Shown: positions 23,352-34,616, numbered from the stretch's first letter. The stretch: 64,000 bases of DNA from Allium sativum (GCA_030737875.1 CM060919.1:802511160-802575159); one strand, 5' to 3'. Notes: generated by a model not told the origin, from the letters alone. Translations and numbers: made by a program.

Positions 23352-26300
23352 AGGGTTCCGCTACATCTCTTATATTGCACGTGAACTCTCCCCTTTAATC
23401 TCCACCACCCATTTTCCCACTCAATGGGAAGAGAGAGAATGAGTGGGGAAATGGGTGGTGGAGATTAAGGCCCAGGGGGAGAGTTCAGATGCAATATAAG
23501 TGCAATATAAGAGGTGTAGCGGAACCCCCATATATATATATATATATATATATAAAGTTATTTGTTCTTGTTATACATTGGTATGTATTAAATAATATTA
23601 TAGTATTTGTAGATCAGCTAACTTAGTGTTTTCTTGCTTTTAGGAAAAAAACATATTTTGTTGAAACATTTTGACAAACATGCCTGGAAATCTTAAGCAC
23701 AAAACCATTCATCTTAATTGATATATATTTGCAACATTTAGATGTGGTAGCATAGCTTCTCAATTTTATTATTGCTATTTATTAGTTGCTCAATTGCTGA
23801 TGGAGTCCACAGCTCAAATATTATGAAAATAGATTTTTTTTTTTTTTTTCTTATAATTTGGGTCAGGTACCCATAAAAGTCGTTTACTGATTGTAAAGTT
23901 TGAGCATATGGTCATTTGATAGATTCATGCATGCCTTGGACTTGGTTATCAATAATTCACAGAATGCATTAATTATATTATATTCAAAATTTCCAGATAT
24001 TCTGTTTGTGGGAAAGTTATAACCAGTATACTTTTGTAAATGATAAAGACATGTCATAAGTTAAACTAATTTGAAGCTGATTATCTAAAAATCATATTTC
24101 GATTGCTTCTCTGTTAATCTATTACTTAAAATTTATAACAGGAAGTATCATTTACTGAGGTGGACACAGTTTCCTAACCCATTTCAAAATACTGCTTCAT
24201 CTTTAATTCTTTCTTTTTAATATATTCAAAATTGCCAACACAACGTGACCGCAAACTCCTTTCTCCTCTCTCCACTAACTTTTATTTGTTTCATAATTAT
24301 TTTTAAATTTTCTTGTGATATCGTAAGATATTCTATTGCTCGCTATATTTGTTTACGATAAGGGATAATATCAAAAGTTTAGTTCTCTATGAAAATTGTT
24401 AGTTGCCTGAAATGGAGATGTTACTCTTAACTTCATGTTATATTAGAATCAATGTCGAATGCCCCCTTTTTAAAAAAGATAAATGAAGAAAAGTCGTTGC
24501 GTCGAATCCACAATTATACTTTTTTTTCATATTAACTGTATACACAGTTGAGATGCATTATCTCTGGTTGTTGCCAATAACAGATTATTTACCAAGTTTT
24601 ATTATCCATGTACATTACATAAACCGTAAGTAATATCAGACAACATAGGTATTAACTGTGTTTTACACCATCACCAATACAAAAACATTGTAATTTAGGT
24701 AAAATGATGTGTATGTAAAAATAAAACTAAATAACGACAAATTGTATTGCATCATACGAGGCAGTTTTCTGTTGTTGAACCAACGTAAAAGTTAACTTAC
24801 ATTCGTCATATGGATTATAAAATTGTATTGCATCATACGAGTTTTCTAAATTGTTTGATGTACAAATTTTAAATTGGTAACCTCCTATCTAAAGAGAAAA
24901 CTTAATGTGGTTAGTATCTTCATTGCATATATTTCCTTTACCATAGACATGGATTAGCAAAAGAAATAAAGGGGTACACCATTCTACTATTCTAAAGGTT
25001 GTCTATCATCAATGGGCAATGAGTCCATTTAAATAGTTTCTCATGTCAGGAATGGTCCTTAACAATATTGAGTATCGATTAATGATTAAATTTACTGCAT
25101 TGAAATCAAAAGGCTAAATTAAAGTCTATTGCGACAATAAATGATTCTATGTTTTGTGTGAAAACATATTAGTTTTGTATGTTATATGTAGCTTATTTTA
25201 TCTAAAAAATACAAGTAAACTTCCATATATGCCATCTTTGGTTTCACCCTAACATATTTTAGTGGCCTTTTTTATTCCAAGTTAGTTGGAACCACTTTTT
25301 TTTTTTGCAAAGTGTCATACTTTTTCATGTTGAAGGGAATGTCACAAGAAATGTATCCTTACAGAGGCAGAAGATAACAGTTAGTGCATTTGCTTTACGT
25401 AAAAATACTATAGTTATACTATTTCTACTCAACTATCATGAATTTATAATGCATTTACATATAACTTCTAAATTTCTTATGTTTCTTTGCAGTACACTAT
25501 TATTGAAAGCCAATTATTATTACGTTCCCTTAAATCTCATTAACAACAAATTATTATTATGTTAAACATGTTTGAAGTGTTTCTTAAATATCGATTGATA
25601 AAAAATATAGTACATTCATGTTTTATTTCCTTTGTGCTAATTGCCATAGGATATCTTTAGGAAATCCTCAACTAAGTTTAATTAATTTATAAATCGCAGT
25701 AAACTAACCATGTTCATTGTTGGAAAACAATGGCTGAGTCGCGGACTAGGTCGCTTTCTTGAAGACAATTCGGTGATCTGGTCGGTGGTGTAAACCAGTT
25801 CGTACTTGTCGCCGCCGCCCCTGGGATAAAACACCCTTCTGAGAAAAATAATTGATTTGCTTGCACAACAAACCAATTCAGATTTGCACTTTCAATTTAA
25901 ATTTAACTACTCATTCTGATTTTATTTTTGAAGAACCTTTAATGGTGGAGGAAGAAGAAGAGAGACATAAGAATAAAAAGTTATTTTTTTGAGTAGTTCG
26001 GCAATAAATAAACATGGTAATAATGTAGAGGAAGTCGATTTAGATCTAAAAAAATGGATCTCAATTTTTTTACCAAGTCAAATAAAAAACTGGTTTTTTT
26101 CCTTTTTATATAGTCTCATGATGTGGGACTATTCATATATGAGTCATCTCACACTTATCCAACTTTTTAAATAATTCATCTTTATAAAAAAATGAATCAT
26201 TTTTCTAACAATCCTCCGCTTGAATTTTTTTTTAAAATATTTCGAGCAATTTGTAGAAACATAAGATTGTGCATAAACAAATGTGTCATCCGACTTGAAC

Positions 26301-29300
26301 CTTCGCATAGTGAATAAGATTCAGTTTTTACTAGAGTGACACGTAGTCTTGAACTCTATTCCTGACATCAGACCGCACACAACCTTTTCTATAGTGCAAT
26401 CAAATAAGCCCGTGCATTAATGGCCATGCACCTCTATCCCAGTTTAGTGAACGCTCTAGGAATCTTGCCCAAAACTCCCATGTAATATCGGTTCTGTCCT
26501 TCTTTCAATAATCATCAAATTTTCATCACTATGTATGTGATGTTCTCTTACAGTATTGTACTTATGATGTCGTCTTTTACCGTTGTAATAACGGTTCTAC
26601 AACTTTTTTGCAATAGCCGCGGTACTATCGCAATCGATTACACCACTGGTGTTGGTTTTTCCCTTATGGGGATCTCAAATAGCAGATTCCTTTAGTTCTT
26701 TGCTTCTTAACTAGTTGTGGCTAGTGCTATTATCTCAGTCTCTATAGTAGACTGAGTCAAAATAGTCTGTTTCTTGGGTTTCCAAGAGACAGCTTCTTCA
26801 GCGATGCTAAATATATAGCCACTGGTCCTTTAGAATTATCAGATTAGTATTTCAGCCTGTATCAAAATATCCTTCAAGTACAATTTAAAACTTTTCATAA
26901 TGTAATCTAAGGTTCATAGTTTATTATAGGTATCTCATAACCCTCCCATTAGCATGTTAATGCTCTATACTTGGTCTACTGAAAAATATGCATAATAATC
27001 CCACGACATAGGTAATGTTGGGTCTTAGTATAATCAATGGCATTCGAAGACTGCCAATGATGCTCGCTTAAACAGACTATCTTATAAATTCACCAGTGTT
27101 CTTAAATAACTTTACACTGTGATCATATGGTGTACATGCAAGTTTACAGCCAAAGTAATCGTATTTCTTTAGAGTCTTCTCAATTTAATGAGATTGATCC
27201 AAAGAAAATCCCCCTTTTTACCTAGTAATCTTAATATCAGGGATTACACTCGCCTTATCTAGATCTTTCATATCAAAATTGGCATTTAATAAAGATTTGA
27301 CTGAGTTTATGGCATGAATATTTGACCCAACGATGAGAAGGTCATCTACATAAAGACATATAATAGTGCAAATGTCATTCTTAGATTTGTAATAAATGCA
27401 TTTGCCACTTTCACTAACCTTAAAACCATAAGAAATGATTAAGTTATCAAATTTTTTCATGCTATTGTTTAGGTGCTTGTGTTAAACCATATAATAATTT
27501 ATCTAATTTGCATATTTTATGTTCTTGACCATGTACTACAAATCCTTCAGGCTGGTCCATATAAATTTCTTCTTCTAATTCACCGTTTAAAGAACGTGGT
27601 TTTAACATCTATTTGGTGTATTAATAAATAACAAATAGAAGCAAGTGAGATTAGTACCCGAATGAATGTAATTCTAGTTACAGGTAGAAAAAATATCGAA
27701 GAAATCTATATTTTCTCTTTGCTTAAAACCTTTAGCTACTAATTGTGCTTTATATTTATCAACAGTGCCATCAGGTTTTAATTTCTTTTTAAGCACCCAT
27801 TTACAACCTATAGATTTACAACCAAAGAATAAATCTACTAAATGCCAAGTCTTATTGGATTCCAGAGAATCCATCTCATCATTTATAGCCTCTTGCCAAA
27901 AATCGGCATCTAATGAAGATAAGGCCTCTTGGAGGTTTAAGGGATCCTCCTCTATAGTAAAGGCACAAAAATCTGAACCAAAATCTTTTACAGTTCTTGC
28001 TCTTTTACTTCTTCTAGGTTCAATTTCAGTACTTTTATTAAGTTTTGTTCTAATAGGCATACTTAATGTGCCCCCACTATTCCTTAATTTAAAAGGAAAT
28101 GTTGTTTCATAAAAATCGACATCATTTGATTCAATTATATTATGTGCCTTTATGTAATAAAATTGGTATGCTTTGCTATTAATAGTGTAGCCCATAAATA
28201 CACATTCATATGCTCTATTTGCTGATTTTATTCTCTTAGGGTCTGGAACGCAAACATATGCTAAACAACCCCAAGTTCTAAAATATGACACATTGGATTT
28301 CTAATTCTTTAAAATTTCATAAAGTGAATATTCTTAGATTAGGGGATTCTATTCAGAACATAACATGCAGTCAATTAAAATTTCCCCCACTAATGTTTTG
28401 CTGCATCAAAATTTAATAAAATGGCAATTACTAATTCGGTAAAGGTCCTATTTTTTTTTCAGCTTTACCGTTCATTTCAAGTGAATATGGTGCAGTTCTC
28501 TCATGTACTATAGCATGTAAAAAAAATCAGAATAAACTAGATTCATATTCTATTTCTCTATCACTATGAATTCTCTTAATTTTCTTATTACTCAATTTCA
28601 ATTTTTAATGTTTCAAACATGTCAAATGCATCACAACTTTAAGAAACACTGTCTTTCTAATTGTAAGCTTTATTTTCACATTACCAATCTCTACAGTTTT
28701 AGTAGTGTGAGGATCTCCCAACAACACTTTCTGATCATCAGCAGCCGTGTATATTGTGAATATATCACGATCATAGCAGACATGACGAGAAACACCAGTG
28801 TCTACCCACCAACTCTCTAATCCACCATCAAAGTGAATCTCAGTAGTCGTAGCCGTTAAAGGCTTCTCAGTCAGGTTTGCCTGCGGTGCAGGGCTTAGCC
28901 TGTTCCGACATTGTCGTGCCATATGACCTGGTTTTCCACAGTTGTAATATAGAAGCAACTGTCCAGAATCATTCTTTTTGGTTGGTTGCTGCTGTCCTTT
29001 ATGGTTTCCTTATGGATTCCCATTCTATTCTCATATAGACTAACATAAGTTATGCACATAAAATATTATTTTCTGCATTTGTACCATTCCACCACACTTG
29101 TGGACAATATTAATGGTAAACAACTTACATGGTAAATTTAATCTCACATATAGAGACTACATAAACCAAGGTATCAAAACACTTGGGTTCAAAAAATACT
29201 TAGGTTTAGTCAGTTAACATTGTTCCAATCAAATAATGCACACTCTTAGGACTCAAACAAAGTGATTAGTGTGACCCAAAACTACAGTACAAGATAATGA

Positions 29301-32300
29301 GCAGGGTTCATGATTAGTTATCAAATTTTGAAGTTTTATAAACCAATTTCCACCATGCTACCATTTTACAACTACAAAGATGACATGCATACAGTTCTTT
29401 AAGGCTATTGGATCAATGACAACTAACAGTAACTTATAGTTTGTATCATTCTATGTCCAATGAAATTCATACATATAAGCTTCCTTTTTGGCTTCTATTT
29501 TTCTTTTTCTAAAGGATTCTGATTAAAATGCAACCTAGAAGGTGACTTAAGCTCGTTGGAAAAAGAAGGCATAGCCAAGAAACCTCTATGTTGGTACTTA
29601 ACAAGCCAAAATAGAATATGTTAATTACCTAACCCCTAATACCTTTCTAGTGAATTTTTTATAATACCAGGCACAATCAGCTATCAATTTAAGCATGCAT
29701 TAGGAAGGGTTTTAAAAAATTATATTACCTTTCTCTGATGCTCATCCTGGTGGGGGCTACAACAATAAAGAATACTGCAGCCCATCGATCCATTTCTCAC
29801 AAACTTGGATTTCATGATGCTACTACGTAACTGCAGCGCGAAGCCACCTTCCATGCCTACCAAATTGTCCACCTTTTAACCTTGATTTCACGTAGATGAC
29901 GACAAATCCGGATTTCACATTGAATCTTTCTACTTTTTCTTTCGATATCTCATTGCTAGAGAAGATAGTAGAAGGAGTCGCAGTTACAAATTGAGTAAGA
30001 TTTCAAGGCGTTGAGTATTTCAAAGCGTCGAGTAGATAGAGGAAGATGGCGGCACCTTCAAGCTAGGGTTGCAGCCATTGTTTCGAGATCGTCTTCAAAT
30101 TGTTGGGAAACAATGGCTGAGTCGCGGAATAGGTCGCTTTCTTGAAGTCGATTCGGCGATCTGGTCAGTGGTGCAAACCAGTTCATACTTGTCGCCGCCA
30201 CCTCTGGGATAAAACAGCCTTCTGAGAAAAATAATTGATTTGCTTGCACAACAAACCAGTTCAGATTTGCACTTTCAACTTAAATTTAACTGTTCGTTCT
30301 GATTTTGTTTTTGAAGAACCTTTAATGGTGGAGGAAGAAGAAGAGAGAGATAAGAATAAAAAGTTATTTTTTTTGAGTAGTTCGGCAATAAATAAACATG
30401 GTAATACATGTAGAGGAAGTCGGTTCGAATCTAAAAAAATGGATCTCAATTTTTTTACCAAGTCAAATAAAGAAACTGGTTTTTTTCTCTTCATATAGTC
30501 TCATGATGTGGGACTATTCATATATGAGTCACCTCACACTTATCTAATTTTTTTTAAATAATTCATCTTTATAAAAAATGATTCATTTTTCCAACATTCA
30601 TAGATAATATTTACAGTTGTCACTCGAATTACTAATTGTGGAGTAACTAAAAATATGTTCACAAGCAACTAACGCATTTCTATTCCAGCTAATCTCGACA
30701 AAAAAATAATTATATCTTATGAAATCTATGTATAATAACTAATATGATTTCAGTAAAAGGGTAGTTGTTCAACTTGCTCAGCACCTTAATTCAACATGTA
30801 ATATTTAAAAATGAATGTTGAAGTTTGGATTGGTTAATAATATGAACTGTGGATAAACTGTACATTTTGTGCTGTTATTATCAATTTAAAGTTGATAGGA
30901 TTGTTTGTGCAGCTTCTTTTTTTGATGTGTTGACTTATAAGCCAATGTTTTTCCATCCGTAAAATACAGTATGATCTAGAAATTTTGCTTATGAAAATAC
31001 CATATAAGCATATCTGGAGGAACCAACATATTAGCATGTGATTTTCAGTGCTTTTTTTATTTGTGCTTTGCCCCATATTGCTGACTTATGTTTCTATTTA
31101 ACTAATAGTATCTCATAAGAGAGTGGCATCAAATATTCAAATATTAACAAATATTAATAGAAAAGCTAAGGTTGAGTCTAATTATCGTACCTCATGCTCT
31201 CTTTGTATGTGTCCATGCACATAAGTCTGCATGCATACTAAAATGCAGGATAAAAATGGATTAAAAAAGTGAAGGGTTTCATCCAAAGGCATTGAATATG
31301 ATTTATTTCCAAATGTACATAGCATAATAAACAATTTGTGCTAAATTTTACGTGGGAAATTAAATAATGAATTGCTAATATATTACATGTTAAACTCGAG
31401 TAGTATTCCACTTATAAGAAACCTCCTTATGGTTAATTTTGTTTATAAATCTTTGGTTACTTTAATCGTAGCAACTGACACTACTTCTGCATATGTTATA
31501 TATCACTTGAAGTGTTGTGCTATAATCTGCATAGGTTGATGTTAAATAATACGAAGGGACATGGAGTATTGACAAAGAGCTGAAGTTGTTGCACAAAAGT
31601 TTAAGCATTAAATGGTTAGAAGGTTTGCGCACTTGAAAGAGCATTACAGGCAAACATTATGCTGCCTAGAAGATGCTAAATTTTTGATATTAACTATGAT
31701 GTGGTAATGACAATATTAATGAGCTTGGAATTAAAAGATGTATAGGCTGTTGTTTTTCAAAATCGAGTTTCAAATTAAGTAGATTTTGGTTTGTATGGAT
31801 AGCTTTGCATGCTGACTGTAACATTTACTGGAACTTCAATACTGGAATATAATGTTTTGCTAATGTAATTTTGATTGCATTTTACTCCATGTTGTACCTA
31901 ATTACTATCTGGTGAATTAGTCACTAATTATGAAAGCATTAGAATGTCTTTTATAACTATTTTGATTACTGTTTTAGTTAATGCTATTTGAAAAGCCCTG
32001 GGACCGCATTCTTGGATTTAACGAGGATGTGGCTTTTATACAAATGAGATACTTTTTTTTCCATTTACCATTTTAATCCTACGCAGGGACTACGGATTTG
32101 CTCGAGGATAGAATAAGGTGCCTGCTTACACATTCTCTGGACATCAATTGTAATTAATAACTTCAAAATTTTAGTGTTGACTATCCGTTTCTGTGGACGA
32201 ATGCAATAGTTAAAGAGTTGAAATACCTTTGACTTTTTGTTCATTATGGTTAGATCTCTTGGAGGTTTTAATTGTACTATTTTTGCATACGTTTCAGCAA

Positions 32301-33178
32301 GTGAAAATATAGTAGTAAATGCTGAAAACTTGGAAAATTTCATCACATTTTATATATGGATACAGGCAACATAATGCCTAGAAATATACATATTTTGTTT
32401 ATTGATAGTGGGTCATTATACAAGTACTTAAAATCGTGATCTAAACAGTATATAAGAAATTCTCATTTATGCATAAACAGAGTATTTATATAAATATATA
32501 TTTAGGTTCAAATAAACAGGTATTTTCAAATATTATTTGTGTTATAAAATTCTTAATAACGGACATTTTTTCCAAGCTCAGTTGATAAGAATGCAAGCTC
32601 AGACAAGCTATTCTCATTTAGACTCTTAGTATATCAGAAATTCTCTTTTAAACAAAAATAGAATATTTATATGAGTATATATTTAGGTTCAAATATATAG
32701 GTATTTTCAAATCAGTTTTGCTATAAGGCCCGAAAGGATAAGGGCCCGAACGATGCAGGCATGATTGCAGCCCATGAATTATTTTTCCTCCTGAATTCTA
32801 GCAGTGCGATCATATTTCACACAATTCCACACTAATTTTCCTTGGCACTGTAGCAAAGTCCTTTTCAAATATTACTTAGATTTATGTGGTATTATTATAA
32901 AAAGGGATCTTTGATCTTTTAAAAAAAGAAGAAAAATGACATATCTTTGATGTAGTGCAGTTATGTTCAAGAATCATTCTGACATGATCTAAGTTACATT
33001 GAAATGTAAACTAAATTTATGGCACTAATGTAGTTAGATTTAAATGTTAATAACATATGTTAATCCTTTTACAAATGTTTAATAAACGTGTTTTTAACTA
33101 TATCCAAATTATGTGAGTGCAGATAAAATTTTCAAAGCGCTTGCAAGTATGCCATTAGAAAGAACCATAAAGACATAG
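19267..33178 (+). CDS. candidate multi-exon gene inside the Helitron, product not recognised
   Basis: I traced exons by eye. 5' block: 19252-19387 (ATG 19267, MDYMQNALCRIHELLDQMS), 21617-21670 (TKDMFTDCQMLKLALDR), 22037-22121 (GDLCPLLDYRTFPALGYTG), 22720-22759 (FLSVQALLHQIDK), 22982-23009 (IYYCIVASV). 3' block: 25313-25398 (HVEGNVTRNVSLQRQKIT), 30913-30958 (SFFDVLTYKPMFFH), 31049-31089, 31557-31622 (TWSIDKELKLLHKSLSIKWL), 32087-32149 (LLEDRIRCLLTHSLDIN), 33123-33178 (KIFKALASMPLERTIKT, stop TAG). All have AG/GT borders and phases agree within each block. The link from 23009 to 25313 is unresolved (weak exons at 23152 and 24142). The intron 25399-30912 holds copia element G. Total would be about 220-250 residues; no family recognised. 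Some exons may be chance. Confidence 0.42.
19909..20436. mobile_element. Harbinger-like MITE rich in GGCGCC palindromes
   Basis: Ends GAGCAACTCCAGTGG at the left and CCACTGGAGATGCCC at the right are inverted repeats, flanked by TTA on both sides (19906-19908, 20437-20439), the 3-bp target duplication of PIF/Harbinger elements. The inside has two clusters (about 20030-20140 and 20265-20370) with about 13 GGCGCC hexamers in alternating CAGGCGCCAGG and CTGGCGCCT form, so it can fold on itself many ways. The middle has a repeat of AATAGATTAATTTTGTTTTT. No transposase. Confidence 0.75.
20440..21616. other. intron-like AT-rich sequence in the Helitron
   Basis: No coding signal apart from chance frames. 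A T-run lies at 21343-21369. It falls within the candidate intron between the exons at 19387 and 21617. Confidence 0.4.
23349..23530. mobile_element. foldback MITE inside a (TA)n tract
   Basis: GGGTTCCGCTACATCTCTTA at the left pairs with TAAGAGGTGTAGCGGAACCC at the right. The pairing continues through GAACTCTCCCC and AATCTCCACCACCCATTT to a centre near 23430, so nearly the whole element is one hairpin. It is bordered on both sides by TA repeats (23308-23348 and 23531-23554), as if it inserted in a TA microsatellite or grew one from a TA target duplication. The right arm has a 13-bp tandem GCAATATAAGT-like duplication. Confidence 0.8.
23555..25312. other. intron-like AT-rich sequence, little seen
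   Basis: No protein domain. A possible tiny exon (EVSFTE, 24142-24159) has splice-like borders but does not fit the phase of the following exon. A direct repeat of about 24 bases, AAATTGTATTGCATCATACGAG, occurs at about 24739 and 24821. Confidence 0.35.
25718..26210 (-). mobile_element. 3' LTR of copia G
   Basis: 493 bases, TGTTGGAAAACAATGG ... TTTTTCTAACA. It differs from the other LTR at scattered sites (for example AAGACAATTCGGTG against AAGTCGATTCGGCG), showing it is not recent. The purine-rich AAGCGGAGGAT lies just inside on the - strand as polypurine tract (26211-26222). Confidence 0.92.
26223..27217 (-). pseudogene. RNase H and tail region of copia G, decayed
   Basis: By position this should encode the end of RT and the RNase H domain. 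On the - strand short blocks similar to copia (such as SLSTTEAEAVS-like and SRKQTILTQSTIE-like words near 26730-26780) survive, but stops and frame shifts are dense and no continuous frame exists. Confidence 0.5.
27218..27460 (-). pseudogene. reverse transcriptase catalytic fragment of copia G
   Basis: 80 codons with the copia catalytic block CLYVDDLLIVGSN (YVDD box) preceded by SGKCIYYKSKNDI, and followed by NFDMKDLDKASVIPDIKITR, the usual palm-thumb junction. The family has G at VILGIKI-like; here it reads VIPDIKI. It is cut off from the upstream RT part by frame breaks at 27461-27673. Confidence 0.9.
27674..28291 (-). pseudogene. integrase C-terminus to RT fragment of copia G
   Basis: 205 codons. 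The start RTWGCLAYVCVPDPKR and YECVFMGYTINSKAYQF is the copia integrase C-terminal region. RRSKRARTVKDFG forms the basic linker before RT, then WQEAINDEMDSLESNKTWHL and CKWVLKKKLKPDGTVDKYKA open the RT domain. It stops after VAKGFKQRENIDFFDIFS, before the palm, by a stop or frame break. Confidence 0.92.
28292..28604 (-). pseudogene. integrase core remnant of copia G
   Basis: On the - strand short words of the integrase core remain: KIKRIHSDREIEYESSLF (about 28590-28530) and IVHERTAPYSLEMNGKAE (about 28510-28450), separated by a stop. They match the D and E region of the copia core. Only about 310 bases lie between protease and integrase C-terminus, so the HHCC domain and first half of the core are deleted. 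Confidence 0.7.
28605..28958 (-). pseudogene. gag zinc knuckle and protease fragment of copia G
   Basis: 117 codons. YNCGKPGHMARQC near the start is a CCHC knuckle whose first Cys has become Tyr (YYNCGKPGH). WWVDTGVSRHVC (about residues 50-61) is the copia protease active site (D[TS]GAS as DTGVS). GDPHTTKTVEIGNVKIKL follows as in the family. Confidence 0.9.
28959..30100 (-). other. 5' internal region of copia G without recognisable gag
   Basis: The gag N-terminal and capsid part should lie here, about 1 kb. I see no gag motif. The part next to the LTR (29750-30090) is GC-richer and looks gene-like on the - strand. A GC-rich segment ends ATGAGCATCAGAGAAAG followed by GTAATATAA, a donor-like border, and 29040-29740 is AT-rich like an intron. 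It may be a host fragment replacing gag, or an unrecognised insertion. Confidence 0.35.
30101..30596 (-). mobile_element. 5' LTR of copia G
   Basis: 496 bases, TGTTGGGAAACAATGGC ... TTTTTCCAACA, followed by the TTCAT target duplication. The sequence next to it on the inner side (30080-30100) does not show the usual Met-tRNA primer site. Confidence 0.92.
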
Positions 33179-33516
33179 AGAAAGGAAAGAGAAAGTGAGC
33201 CAATGTGCCATGGAAGAAGGAGATGCAGATAACTCAGAAATAAAGACCGCACCATTTGGATATTTCAAGGCTTATGAACGATGCTAATTTAGAATGCATC
33301 TTGCATTTTCTTTGATATTGCACAACGCAGATGCCATGAATCAAGTACTGGTTTGCTGAACATTGATTCTATCAGTTGAGAATAATGCACAGTGGCAGAC
33401 CAACATGATCTATGTAGTTAATGCCATTTTTCTTTTGTGTATATTGTTTTTGTAACATTTTCCTTCTCAGTATGTATTAATTATGAAGATTTATGAAATT
33501 AACTGTGCTACACCAA

Positions 33517-33541
33517 AATAATAATAATAATAATAATAATT
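33517..33541. repeat. (ATA)n microsatellite
   Basis: About eight ATA/AAT triplets in a row in the region expected to be 3' flank of the candidate gene. Confidence 0.9.
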
Positions 33542-33754
33542 GTTTTATTTTTAGACAATTTGTTTATAAGCTACTCGACTGAAGTTATGCATATGTGATA
33601 TTATAATTGATTATAAGGTATGGTGAGATTTATATCTGACTCAAGATAAAATAAGCCATTTTGTTTTTTTTTCCATTATATGAATACTTGTACATGGAAG
33701 CTCATTCCACATGTTTTAAACTTTCTAGACTTTTTAATTCCTTATCTTAAATAA

Positions 33755-33966
33755 GTGGTTGCAGCCACTGACATTATTGAGGTTTGTGGTGGGGTCAATG
33801 TTGTAGTCATGGGTCGTGGATTTCCAAGAAAAATGGGAATGAACAGGAAAGTTGTCCTGCTGAATTTCTTATCTATTTATATTATAGACTTTTTGCTCCT
33901 GAAAATTATGCTACCAATCAGAAGGCACGACAAAAGATTATGATGGATGCATTACAGTTAAAATAA
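33755..33966 (+). CDS. possible further exon(s) near the Helitron 3' end, not recognised
   Basis: Overlapping open frames: [19 protein letters not shown] after an AG border at about 33762-33768, and [19 protein letters not shown] up to a stop at 33964-33966, the latter after ATTATAG (33885-33891). Together they look like one or two terminal exons, either alternative ends of the upstream candidate gene or a second captured fragment. No domain recognised; chance is possible. Confidence 0.25.
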
Positions 33967-34215
33967 TGAGAAATGTATTTTGCCCTAAACACGTATATAA
34001 GTGAAATCTCATTAGAACGCAAATTCAAAAGTCATCTTTTTCATTTTATTTTCTTCCGTATGTTTTGATGAATGGTGTGGTACGCATGTTGACAGTTATG
34101 AGTCTCATAGCGGAGTACATAGATTTCAATTATGTATTAAACTACTAAAACACTTTCAACAGTTGATTACGAAAGTAACGTCAATTATTTATTAAACTGC
34201 AAGATTTAACACTCT

Positions 34216-34244
34216 CCGTGTGCGAAGCACGGGTTCCAATCTAG
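34216..34244 (+). other. Helitron 3' terminal hairpin and CTAG end
   Basis: Six-base-pair stem CCGTGT/GCACGG with loop GCGAA, eight bases, CTAG, next base T. This is the replication-termination structure of rolling-circle Helitrons and defines the element's strand. Confidence 0.8.
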
Positions 34245-34554
34245 TTATTATTTATATTTCAAAAAGTCATGTTATGTTTCTTAGACACATTAAATTCCTC
34301 TTCAGCTACTAAGGCATGAAATCCTATTATGCTGCTCAAGTGTTGTATACTTATTCCTTTGGATTAAGTAATGGTTTGTTGTTTTAGTCGAAATTCCAGA
34401 AGGGGACTGGGACTGAACTTAGGACGAAGCTTCAAACCATTATAAAAATCCTGGTGTGGTAGTTTATTAATTTATTTTACTACTATTATCTATCATTTTA
34501 TATATTGTTCTGCATTAGTATATCTCCACACTACATGATCTATACTCACTTTCA
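34245..34554 (+). mobile_element. second part of F 5' LTR
   Basis: Runs from the Helitron's flank to ...CACTTTCA, two bases before a primer site. Together with 17219-18016 it gives an LTR of about 1108 bases. Confidence 0.55.
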
Positions 34555-34556
34555 TT

Positions 34557-34568
34557 TGGTATCAGATC
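34557..34568 (+). promoter_or_regulatory. primer binding site of copia F
   Basis: TGGTATCAGATC matches the plant Met-tRNA primer site TGGTATCAGAGC at all but one base and lies two bases after the LTR end. Confidence 0.85.
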
Positions 34569-34616
34569 ATAAGGCCATCATATAACCGTAAAACGGTCAT
34601 TTGATTTTCTAGTAAT

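Larger units (their letters stand above)
25718..30596 (-). mobile_element. Ty1/copia element G, complete ends, nested in the Helitron
   Basis: LTRs at 25718-26210 and 30101-30596 start TGTTGG and end AACA; they are flanked by the perfect 5-bp target duplication TTCAT (25713-25717 and 30597-30601). The internal region reads on the - strand: zinc knuckle and protease (about 28950-28600), end of the integrase core (about 28590-28400), integrase C-terminus to RT (28291-27674), RT (27460-27218). Most of the integrase head is deleted and several stops are present, so it is dead. It lies in an intron of the candidate gene. Confidence 0.93.
18017..34244 (+). mobile_element. 16.2-kb Helitron carrying gene sequence
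   Basis: The 5' end TCTATAATAGAAAG is preceded by A. The 3' end has hairpin CCGTGT-gcgaa-GCACGG (34216-34232), then 8 bases, then CTAG (34241-34244) followed by T. TC start, CTRR end, subterminal hairpin and A/T target are the Helitron hallmarks, and the AACGTGTCG-like words after the start resemble plant Helitrons. No RepHel helicase is seen, so it is non-autonomous. Net of the nested copia element it is about 11.3 kb. It encloses a promoter-like region and a chain of candidate exons, consistent with gene capture. Confidence 0.68.
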
